From an uncultured Ruminococcus sp. (lineage in GTDB: Bacteria; Bacillota; Clostridia; Oscillospirales; Acutalibacteraceae): DNA of 5,617 nt. The stretch spans positions 1-5,617 of the forward strand of contig CACYDY010000339.1 of NCBI GenBank assembly GCA_902773245.1. The letters run 5' to 3'. Both the position numbers and the translations under genes were made by a program. Numbering within the stretch: position 1 is the first letter of the stretch; every line of letters starts with the position of its first letter. Shown in pieces: positions 1 to 5,576 of the stretch. Below the pieces are notes generated by a model, which was given only the letters and a program-made list of their open reading frames with translations, was not told where the DNA came from and made no database searches.

Positions 1-70
1 TCAAACTTTTTCAAAAGTTTGCGGTTTCCAAAGGCAGAGCCGGTGACGGCAAAGCCTAATCCCTTTAGGG
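1..70. repeat. Cluster of short palindromes, probable extragenic repeat element
   Basis: Three potential stem-loops are packed into 70 bases. Positions 2-10 (CAAACTTTT) are perfectly complementary to 13-21, around a two-base centre. Positions 32-57 form a two-tier hairpin: AGGC pairs with GCCT, then after a 3x3 internal loop GCCG pairs with CGGC around a GTGA loop. Positions 61-70 (CCCTTTAGGG) are a short palindrome. No U-tract follows the first hairpin on the + strand, and what follows on the - strand lies outside the window, so a terminator role for a leftward gene cannot be judged. The density of palindromes in non-coding DNA suggests a dispersed intergenic repeat, but only one copy is visible here. 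The repeat identity is therefore an inference. Confidence 0.45.
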
Positions 71-119
71 AGTCGCTGACGGAACAAGTCGGAAAAGATC
101 GATAAATTTCCCTCAGCGA

Positions 120-254
120 AACTAAATAAACGATCTGTAAAGCGGTAAATCAAATCACTATAAAAATAATAGCTTTCGTTTAAAACTAAAACAGGCAAGA
201 GCTTGCGAATTGCCGGTCTGAGAAATAAAAGTGAAAATTTAAAAGGTGGGTTTT
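120..254 (+). promoter_or_regulatory. AT-rich leader of the Sua5 gene with weak promoter candidates
   Basis: This stretch must hold the promoter of the first gene unless transcription enters from outside the window. Two weak sigma-A candidates are visible. One is TATAAA at 159-164, with only a poor -35 (TGTAAA, 136-141). The other is TTGCGA at 203-208 followed after 17 bases by TAAAAG at 226-231, each matching 4 of 6 consensus bases, which would give a leader of under 20 bases before the start codon. A small palindrome, GCAAG-AG-CTTGC, lies at 195-206. Neither promoter is convincing. The ribosome binding site AAAGGTGG at 242-249 is clear. Confidence 0.2.
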
Positions 255-1280
255 ATGGAAACAAAAGTCTTGCTGCCGACAAAAGATAATATAAAGCTTG
301 TCGGAGAAGCACTGCGAAACGGTAATATCGCCGCACTTCCGACCGAAACGGTTTACGGACTGGCGGCAAATGCTTTGAACGGCAGCGCTGTGAAAGCTGT
401 TTTTGAAGCAAAAGGCAGACCTATGGATAATCCGCTGATAGTTCATATCTCTGACTTCGAACAAATCGAAAAATTTAAACTCGCAAGAAAAATACCCGAA
501 AAAGCTCTCAGGCTTGCGGAAAAATTCTGGCCGGGACCGCTGACTGTTATTGTGCCAAAGGGAGAGGGTGTGCCCGATGAGGTCAGCGCAGGGCTTGACA
601 CGGTTGCGATAAGGTTTCCGTCGCATATTGTGACACAGGCGGTTATTACGGCTGCCGAATGTCCGCTTGCCGCTCCGTCGGCAAATACGTCGGGGCGTCC
701 AAGTCCGACTGCCGCTTTGCACGTTTTGCATGATATGAACGGAAAAATACCGTACATCATAGACGGCGGCTGCTGCGAAGTGGGGGTCGAGTCTACCGTT
801 GTTACCGTTGCAAAGGAACAGCCTGTGCTTCTTCGTCCGGGCGGAATTACTCTCGAACAGCTGATCGGCGTTATCGGCGAGGTTGCTGTGGCTGACGCTG
901 TTCTCAATAAAATGCAGGAGGGGCAAAAGGCCGAAAGCCCCGGAATGAAATATAAACACTATGCCCCAAAAGCAAATTTAGTGTTAATAAAATCAACCCT
1001 TGATAAATATATTGATTATGTAAACAGCCGCAAAAGCAGCGATGTCGGGGCTTTGTGCTATGACGAGGACGTCCCGGGACTTGAGGTTGCCGCTTTTCCT
1101 TTCGGCAGCAGGAACGACTATGTTCAGCAGGCTAACAGGCTTTTTGACTCGCTGAGGAAAATCGACGAAACCGATCTCAAACTGATTTACGGCAGATGCC
1201 CCGACACAAACGGCGCTGCCATGGCGGTTTACAACCGACTTATCAGAGCGGCAGGATTTGAGGTGATCGAGCTTGCGTAA
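255..1280 (+). CDS. sua5: L-threonylcarbamoyladenylate synthase, Sua5/YwlC type
   Basis: This enzyme makes threonylcarbamoyl-AMP from threonine, bicarbonate and ATP in the cytoplasm; the TsaD complex then transfers the group to A37 of ANN-decoding tRNAs (t6A). The protein is 341 residues, the long Sua5 form rather than the roughly 200-residue TsaC/YrdC form. The YrdC domain spans about residues 10-210, with PTETVYGLA at 29-37, KGRPMDNPLIVHI at 53-65, PSANTSGRPSPT at 141-152 and GVESTVV at 177-183. The linker motif SPGMKYKHYAP at 228-238 leads into the C-terminal Sua5 domain, about 240-341. The ATG at 255 is chosen because AAAGGTGG lies 5 bases upstream; an in-frame GTG at 246 falls inside that ribosome binding site. 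The 3' end overlaps coaE by 8 bases and supplies its ribosome binding site. All key motifs look intact. Confidence 0.96.
   Translation: METKVLLPTKDNIKLVGEALRNGNIAALPTETVYGLAANALNGSAVKAVFEAKGRPMDNPLIVHISDFEQIEKFKLARKIPEKALRLAEKFWPGPLTVIVPKGEGVPDEVSAGLDTVAIRFPSHIVTQAVITAAECPLAAPSANTSGRPSPTAALHVLHDMNGKIPYIIDGGCCEVGVESTVVTVAKEQPVLLRPGGITLEQLIGVIGEVAVADAVLNKMQEGQKAESPGMKYKHYAPKANLVLIKSTLDKYIDYVNSRKSSDVGALCYDEDVPGLEVAAFPFGSRNDYVQQANRLFDSLRKIDETDLKLIYGRCPDTNGAAMAVYNRLIRAAGFEVIELA
1260..1275 (+). promoter_or_regulatory. Shine-Dalgarno and TTG start of coaE inside the Sua5 gene
   Basis: GAGGTGATC at 1260-1268 is complementary over nine bases to the usual 3' end of 16S rRNA, and lies at normal spacing before TTG at 1273-1275. 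The site is written in the last codons of the Sua5 gene. It decides in favour of the TTG start, because no ATG stands near the required N-terminus of CoaE. The arrangement suggests translational coupling between the two genes. Confidence 0.8.
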
Positions 1281-1872
1281 ATTTACAATTATCGGTCTTA
1301 CCGGCCCCACAGGCGCAGGGAAAAGTACTGTGTCGAATTTCTTCAGGGAAAACGGTTATATTATTATTAATGCGGACGAGGTCGCAAGAAAGGCTTTTGA
1401 ACCGGGCAGCATTTGCCTTAAACAGGCTTGCGCAGTTTTCGGAAGAGATATTCTTAACCCCGATCTTACTCTCAACAGACAGCGGCTTGCGAAAAAAGCT
1501 TTCTCGTCAAAGCAGAATGCGCAGCTTCTCAATGAGATCACTCACCCGTGGATATTTTTGCAGGTGATGAAAATTTGCCGTGAGAATATAGATGAGGGAC
1601 GAAACAAGATCATTTTTGACGCTCCCGTGCTTTTTGAGAGTAATGCCGAGATCATGTGCGACTGTGTTGTCAGCGTTGTTGCGCCAAAGGAATTGAGAAT
1701 GCAAAGACTCATCGTTCGTGACGGGCTGTCAAGAGAACAGCTCGAAAAAAGAATGAGCGTTCAGCAATCCGACGAGTTTTATATTCAAAAATCCGATTTC
1801 GTCATCGACGGCTCAAAGGGACTTGATGATATCAAATCAGATATCAATAGAATTTGCGGTATATTCAGATGA
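1273..1872 (+). CDS. coaE: Dephospho-CoA kinase
   Basis: CoaE phosphorylates the 3'-hydroxyl of the ribose of dephospho-CoA with ATP, the last step of coenzyme A synthesis, in the cytoplasm. The protein is 199 residues, normal for the family. The Walker A loop is GLTGPTGAGKST at residues 8-19. It is followed by INADEVARKAFEPGS (the family's DAD-x-(I/V)-AR region, with Asn replacing the first Asp), then NRQRLAKKAFS and ITHPWIF (the conserved HP motif). DAPVLFES corresponds to the family's D-x-PLLFE. The lid region RLIVRDGLSREQLEKRMSVQ matches the usual R-x-x-RDG-hydrophobic pattern. The TTG start puts the P-loop eight residues from the N-terminus, as in homologues. The gene overlaps sua5 by 8 bases and is followed 21 bases later by the transglycosylase gene, so it is probably part of one transcript. 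Confidence 0.96.
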   Translation: MRKFTIIGLTGPTGAGKSTVSNFFRENGYIIINADEVARKAFEPGSICLKQACAVFGRDILNPDLTLNRQRLAKKAFSSKQNAQLLNEITHPWIFLQVMKICRENIDEGRNKIIFDAPVLFESNAEIMCDCVVSVVAPKELRMQRLIVRDGLSREQLEKRMSVQQSDEFYIQKSDFVIDGSKGLDDIKSDINRICGIFR

Positions 1873-1893
1873 ATATTCTCAGGGAGATGTGTT

Positions 1894-2766
1894 ATGGCTA
1901 AAGAAAAAACTCAAAAGAAACGCAGACGAAAACCTAAAGACGGTGATAAAAAGAAGAATTTGCCTTTTTTGATAGTAACGTCGCTGCTGGGGGTTTCCGT
2001 TCTGATTCCTGTGGTGATGTTTGTTGTTTCGCTGCTTTTGCACAAGGAAGTTAACGAGAATTTTACCAAGAGCTTGTATCCGATAAAGTATGAAAGCTAT
2101 GTTGAAAAATACGCCGAGGAGTTTAACGTTGACGTGTGTTTGGTTTACGGAATTATGCGAACGGAGAGCAGCTTTGACCCGAATGTCGTTTCAAATGCAG
2201 GCGCAATCGGCTTGATGCAGATAATGCCCGAAACATTTGAGTGGCTGCAAAACTATCGCGCGGACTTCGAACCCGACAAGCTCATGAAAAGCGACAAACT
2301 TTATGATCCGAAAATAAATATCGAGTACGGTACGTATTTTATCAGCTATCTTCTGGACAGATACGGCGGTGACACAACCTTGGCTGTCTGCGCTTATAAT
2401 GCCGGTTACGGAAACGTTGATTCGTGGATCGCCGACGGCACGATACCTGACGGAAACGTTACGCCCGAAAGCGTTCCATTTGAGGAAACGTCAAACTATC
2501 TTTCGAGAGTCACAGAGTCTATGGAAGTGTACAGAGAGTTGTATTTTTCGATGATGGAGTCTTATCCCGACGGAACGTCACGTGTTGTTTCGGACAAAAA
2601 CGGCGGCGCTTCAAGCGGTGTTTCCGATGAAAGCAGCGAGGTTATCAATAGTGACGATAGTTATTCGGATCAAACTTACATAGGCGAAAACGTTGACAAT
2701 AATAACGATTTATACTATAATGATGATGATAATTATTATGATTATGACTATGAATATGATTATTGA
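1894..2766 (+). CDS. Membrane-anchored lytic transglycosylase (SLT domain) with Asp/Tyr-rich tail
   Basis: This is probably an enzyme that cleaves peptidoglycan glycan strands between MurNAc and GlcNAc with formation of 1,6-anhydroMurNAc, acting outside the cytoplasmic membrane. Residues 1-22 are very basic (KKRRRKPK at 8-15) and should stay in the cytoplasm. One membrane segment spans about 23-49 and is probably an uncleaved anchor. The SLT domain runs from about 66 to 215, with the catalytic Glu at 91 in RTESSFDP, GAIGLMQIMPET at 103-114 and AYNAGYGNV at 167-175. Residues 216-290 are an added, probably disordered tail rich in Ser, Asp, Asn and Tyr, ending in alternating Asp-Tyr. Many clostridial relatives stop shortly after the SLT domain, so this tail is unusual. 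The start is set by AGGGAG at 1881-1886, 7 bases before ATG. The 3' end of the gene also contains a consensus promoter for the next genes. Confidence 0.9.
   Translation: MAKEKTQKKRRRKPKDGDKKKNLPFLIVTSLLGVSVLIPVVMFVVSLLLHKEVNENFTKSLYPIKYESYVEKYAEEFNVDVCLVYGIMRTESSFDPNVVSNAGAIGLMQIMPETFEWLQNYRADFEPDKLMKSDKLYDPKINIEYGTYFISYLLDRYGGDTTLAVCAYNAGYGNVDSWIADGTIPDGNVTPESVPFEETSNYLSRVTESMEVYRELYFSMMESYPDGTSRVVSDKNGGASSGVSDESSEVINSDDSYSDQTYIGENVDNNNDLYYNDDDNYYDYDYEYDY
2693..2721 (+). promoter_or_regulatory. Perfect consensus sigma-A promoter for the M16 gene pair
   Basis: TTGACA at 2693-2698 and TATAAT at 2716-2721 are separated by exactly 17 bases, matching the bacterial housekeeping consensus at all twelve positions with the optimal spacer. 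The promoter lies inside the transglycosylase gene: the -35 spans codons Val267-Asp268-Asn269 and the -10 is the codon pair Tyr275-Asn276. A start of transcription near 2728 is expected, giving a leader of about 140 bases before the first M16 gene. The AT-rich tail makes chance matches more likely than elsewhere, but a full match with ideal spacing remains unlikely by chance. Confidence 0.75.
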
Positions 2767-2869
2767 CAAATATTTATTTTTTCGGTTGTGTTAAACTTGT
2801 ATAACTGTGTGCTGCTGTGACAGCGGCATGTCTATAACGTTTCAAAATATTACAAAAGGAGTGTTAATT
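2767..2869 (+). other. Leader between the transglycosylase and M16 genes, with a small hairpin
   Basis: This 103-base gap holds no rho-independent terminator, so readthrough from the upstream genes is possible. An AT-rich stretch follows the stop codon. A hairpin is visible at 2811-2827: GCTGCTG pairs with CAGCGGC (seven pairs, one of them G-U) around a TGA loop. No U-tract follows, so it is not a terminator. A second TTGACA at 2763-2768 overlaps the stop codon but has no partner -10 at a proper distance. TATAAC at 2800-2805 lacks a usable -35. Confidence 0.4.
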
Positions 2870-2872
2870 CTG
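2855..2872 (+). promoter_or_regulatory. Shine-Dalgarno indicating a CTG (or ATT) start for the first M16 gene
   Basis: AAAGGAG at 2855-2861 is the only strong ribosome binding site before the conserved part of the reading frame. The in-frame codons at proper distance are ATT at 2867 (5 bases away) and CTG at 2870 (8 bases away). GTG at 2861 overlaps the site itself. GTG at 2888 is 26 bases away. ATG at 2828 and GTG at 2807 have no ribosome binding site of their own. CTG therefore fits best. Confidence 0.6.
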
Positions 2873-4156
2873 GAAAATTTAAAGAGAGTGCAGATCGCTG
2901 ACGGTGTGCATTTTAATACGATTTATGACGAAAGATTCAAAACAAGCAGAATTGCGGTCACTTTCCTTGTTGATATGGATAAGGATAAGGTTTCTGCCAA
3001 TGCGATCGTGCCGAATATTCTGACACGTTCGTGCAGAGAGTACCCCACATTTCGTGAGTTCAACCGAAAGCTCGATTGGCTTTACGGTACTTCGATCGTT
3101 GGAGTTAACGGAAAAATGGGAGATTTTCAGGCGCTGACGCTGTACGGAGTGTGCCTTGACGACAGATACAGCCTTGACGGCGAATCCGTCAACAGCGAAA
3201 TGGCAAAGCTTCTTTGCAGCGCGATCTTTGATCCCGATGTGACACACGGCGCTTTCTCCGAAGAGAACTTCAAACAGGAGCAGCGTCAGCTTCTGGACGC
3301 TATCGACGCTCAGTTCAACAGCAAGAGAGCGTATTCCTTAAAGCGTTTTTTTGAGGTCATGTGCGCAAACGAAAAGTACGGCATTAATAAATACGGAACC
3401 AAAGAACAGGTTCTTTCACTTTCTTCACAGGACGCATATAATGCTTATTGTGAAATAATTAAAACAGCCAAGGTCGAAATAATGTGCCTTGGAAGCAGCG
3501 ACAGCGACTCTGTGTGCGAATTGTTTAAGGAGAAATTCTCGTCTGTCGAGAGAACTCCGATAGACGGCGACACTCTGATAATCCCGAAAGCCGACAGCGT
3601 TAAGGAGAAAACGGACAAGCTCGCTGTTGCTCAGTCAAAGCTGATCATCGGTTTCAGAACAGACTGCGCCCACCCCGACGATGAGGTTTACAGCATGAAG
3701 CTTGCGTCGGCAATTCTGGGCGGTACGGCTCACTCGAAGCTGTTTAACAACGTTCGTGAAAAGCTCAGTCTTTGCTACTACTGCAGCAGCGCCTATGACG
3801 CAAACAAGGGTATTCTCTACATTGAGAGCGGCGTTCAGAAGGAGAATATCGAAAAGGCAAAGGAAGCTATCCTCAGCGAGGTGGAGGAAATGAAAAAGGG
3901 CAATATCACCGACGAGGAAATGACAAGCACCAAGCTTAGTCTGAAAAACAGCTATTTGACAAGCGTCGATTCGTCGGGTGGAACTCAGGCGTGGTATCTT
4001 GCGCAGGTTCTTATCGGAAAGCAGATCACGCCGCAGCAGCAGGCTGAAATTATCGAAGCCGTTACAAAAGAGCAGGTTGTCGCAGCCGCAAACAAGCTTA
4101 CTCTTGACACGGTTTACGTACTGACAAGTCAAGACGCAGAGGGGGAGAGTGAATGA
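2870..4156 (+). CDS. ymfF: M16 family peptidase homologue without zinc site, YmfF-like
   Basis: This is probably the non-catalytic partner of a heterodimeric M16 metalloprotease. From CTG at 2870 the protein has 428 residues, the usual size for the YmfF group. It opens with IADGVHFN (9-16) and FKTSRIAVTFLV (23-34). Where M16 enzymes carry HxxEH, it has VPNILTRSC (about 47-55), so no zinc ligands are present. The C-terminal M16 domain keeps the Arg/Tyr signature in NNVREKLSLCYY (Arg296, Tyr303), which in paired M16 enzymes helps bind substrate. No signal peptide is seen, so it is likely cytoplasmic. Automated annotation links YmfF/YmfH (also spelled YfmF/YfmH) to 5-aminopentanol modification of EF-P in Bacillus; nothing in this window tests that. 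The open frame extends upstream to 2807, but the ribosome binding site favours 2870. The gene overlaps the next by ATGA. Confidence 0.9.
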   Translation: MENLKRVQIADGVHFNTIYDERFKTSRIAVTFLVDMDKDKVSANAIVPNILTRSCREYPTFREFNRKLDWLYGTSIVGVNGKMGDFQALTLYGVCLDDRYSLDGESVNSEMAKLLCSAIFDPDVTHGAFSEENFKQEQRQLLDAIDAQFNSKRAYSLKRFFEVMCANEKYGINKYGTKEQVLSLSSQDAYNAYCEIIKTAKVEIMCLGSSDSDSVCELFKEKFSSVERTPIDGDTLIIPKADSVKEKTDKLAVAQSKLIIGFRTDCAHPDDEVYSMKLASAILGGTAHSKLFNNVREKLSLCYYCSSAYDANKGILYIESGVQKENIEKAKEAILSEVEEMKKGNITDEEMTSTKLSLKNSYLTSVDSSGGTQAWYLAQVLIGKQITPQQQAEIIEAVTKEQVVAAANKLTLDTVYVLTSQDAEGESE

Positions 4157-4158
4157 TG
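4141..4158 (+). promoter_or_regulatory. Shine-Dalgarno and double ATG at the M16 gene overlap
   Basis: GGGGGAG at 4141-4147 precedes two consecutive ATG codons, at 4153 (5 bases away) and 4156 (8 bases away). The first gives a 4-base ATGA overlap with the stop codon of the upstream gene, the second a 1-base overlap. Either way translation of the two subunits should be coupled, which suits a 1:1 complex. Confidence 0.7.
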
Positions 4159-5430
4159 AATATTAAAACTGTTGAAAGCAATATCCTTAATGATAAATAT
4201 TATGTAATCGATCACTCTTCGGGACTCAGGATCTATGTTTACCCAAAAGAGGGCTACAGATCGACCTATGCAATTATCGGAACGAAGTATGGTTCGGTCA
4301 ATACCAAGTTCAGGGTTGACGACGGCGATGTGATAACCGTTCCCGACGGTATTGCTCACTATCTTGAACACAAGCTGTTTGAAAGCGAGGACGGCGACGC
4401 ATTCGCCCGTTATGCAAAGACGGGAGCAAGCGCAAATGCTTACACATCTTTTGAAAAGACCTGCTATCTGTTTTCATGCACCAACAATTTTGAGCAGTCG
4501 CTTGAAATTCTTCTTGATTTTGTGCAGTCGCCGTATTTTACGGCTGAAACTGTTGCCAAAGAGCAGGGGATCATCGGTCAGGAGATCAAGATGTATGACG
4601 ACTCGCCGAACTGGAGAGTTATGTTTAACTGCCTTGTGGGAATGTATCACAATCACCCCGTTAAGATCGACATTGCCGGAACGGTGGAATCTATAGCGGA
4701 GATCACCGCAGAGAAGCTTTACGAATGCTACAACAGCTTTTACAATCTCAACAATATGGCGCTGTGCATTGCCGGAAATACAAATGTTGAACAGGTTTTG
4801 GAGATTGCCGACAGAATGCTTAAGCCTAACAAAAAGCAGAAAATCGAGAACTTTTTCCCCGACGAGCCGTATGAGGTGGCTCAGGAGTACATCGAGCAGA
4901 AATTCCCTGTTACGATACCGCTGTTCTATCTCGGCTTTAAGGAGAATATCGGTGAGAAGCCCGCAACGAGCCGTCAGCTTGCCGCAACGGATATTCTGTT
5001 GTCGGTACTCGCTTCGTCGTCGGGAACGCTTCACAGCAAGCTCATGGACGAGGGCTTGATAAACGAAACGTTCAGCTTTGAATATATGGAGGGACCGGGA
5101 TACGCTTCCGTTCTTTTCGGCGGTGAATCAAGAAACCCCAAAAAGGCAGCTCAGATCATCAAAGATGCAATAAGAGAGCTTAAAGAGAACGGCATTGACA
5201 AGGAAGATTTTGAGCTTGCAAAGCGTTCGGTTTACGGAAACACTGTTTCGGGCTTCAACAGCAACGAAACAATTGCGAATGTTCTCGTAGAAATGGAGTT
5301 CAACGGCAGAGAGCTTTTTGAATATGTTGAAGCGATCGCAAACGCAACAATCGAAGATATCGAAAACAGACTCGACGAGATACTTGATCCCGACAACTGC
5401 ACTTTGTCGGTTGTATGCGGCGATGAGTAA
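4153..5430 (+). CDS. ymfH: M16 family zinc metallopeptidase, catalytic subunit, YmfH-like
   Basis: This is an inverzincin-type peptidase and probably the active half of the pair with the preceding gene. It has 425 residues, the usual YmfH length. The zinc site is intact: HYLEH at residues 69-73 (His69, Glu72 as the catalytic base, His73), followed by KEQGIIGQEI, where Glu144 is the third ligand and Glu137, seven residues earlier, matches the second conserved Glu of the family. KLFE right after HYLEH is typical of YmfH. The second M16 domain, from about residue 185 onward, lacks the Arg/Tyr pair: the matching region reads HSKLMDEGLINETFSF, with no Arg. No signal peptide or membrane segment is seen, so it should be cytoplasmic. 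The substrate cannot be read from the sequence. The start is ATG at 4153 or 4156. A terminator follows about 50 bases after the stop. Confidence 0.93.
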   Translation: MMNIKTVESNILNDKYYVIDHSSGLRIYVYPKEGYRSTYAIIGTKYGSVNTKFRVDDGDVITVPDGIAHYLEHKLFESEDGDAFARYAKTGASANAYTSFEKTCYLFSCTNNFEQSLEILLDFVQSPYFTAETVAKEQGIIGQEIKMYDDSPNWRVMFNCLVGMYHNHPVKIDIAGTVESIAEITAEKLYECYNSFYNLNNMALCIAGNTNVEQVLEIADRMLKPNKKQKIENFFPDEPYEVAQEYIEQKFPVTIPLFYLGFKENIGEKPATSRQLAATDILLSVLASSSGTLHSKLMDEGLINETFSFEYMEGPGYASVLFGGESRNPKKAAQIIKDAIRELKENGIDKEDFELAKRSVYGNTVSGFNSNETIANVLVEMEFNGRELFEYVEAIANATIEDIENRLDEILDPDNCTLSVVCGDE

Positions 5431-5478
5431 CGCAAAGCTTCGAATGTGATATTAAACAATAATAATAAAATAAAACTG

Positions 5479-5521
5479 CCCGATTGCGAGATCAAAACGC
5501 AGTCGGGTTTGGTTGGTTTTT
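5479..5521 (+). terminator. Rho-independent terminator after the M16 pair
   Basis: CCCGATTGCG at 5479-5488 pairs with CGCAGTCGGG at 5498-5507 (ten pairs, one G-U) around a nine-base loop. The 3' side is followed by TTTGGTTGG and five T's, ending at 5521. The T-tract is interrupted but T-rich. An A-rich run just upstream (5466-5475) might also support weak termination from the other strand. The position about 50 bases after the last stop codon fits the end of the operon. Confidence 0.78.
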
Positions 5522-5576
5522 AGCAGTTTATCAATCACTGTCCACAACTTAAGAGTAGAGTGAATGTATGCAGGGT

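Noticed and set aside
1..198. A 65-codon reading frame on the - strand ending at the left edge
   Set aside because: It would start with TTG, has no ribosome binding site upstream, and its 3' half is the palindromic element. More likely the chance open frame of a repeat than a gene.
186..959. A long (257-codon) reading frame on the - strand
   Set aside because: It lies opposite the strongly conserved Sua5 gene, shows no recognisable domain and is rich in Cys, His, Arg and Phe, as expected of an antisense shadow.
2700..2763. GAT/TAT triplet runs as a phase-variable microsatellite
   Set aside because: The longest pure run is only three GAT units, and triplet changes would not shift the frame, so on/off switching is not expected.
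2763..2805. A second promoter from TTGACA at 2763 or TATAAC at 2800
   Set aside because: TTGACA overlaps the stop codon and has no -10 match at 16-19 bases (TTGTGT at 17). TATAAC has only T-rich sequence at the -35 position.
2807..2869. An N-terminal extension of the YmfF-like protein from GTG 2807 or ATG 2828
   Set aside because: Neither start has a ribosome binding site, the extension (CCCDSG and following) does not resemble the family, and the strong AAAGGAG lies inside it.
3635..4132. A 165-codon reading frame on the - strand
   Set aside because: It lies entirely opposite the YmfF-like gene and has no recognisable motif. The + strand shows clear family signatures across the same bases.
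2870..4156. Loss of HxxEH in the first M16 protein as a sign of a decaying gene
   Set aside because: The frame is intact and full length, the Arg/Tyr region is kept, and this loss is the normal state of YmfF-type partners.
4474..5034. A 186-codon reading frame on the - strand
   Set aside because: It is the antisense of the catalytic M16 gene, with an Arg/Leu-rich composition typical of shadow frames.
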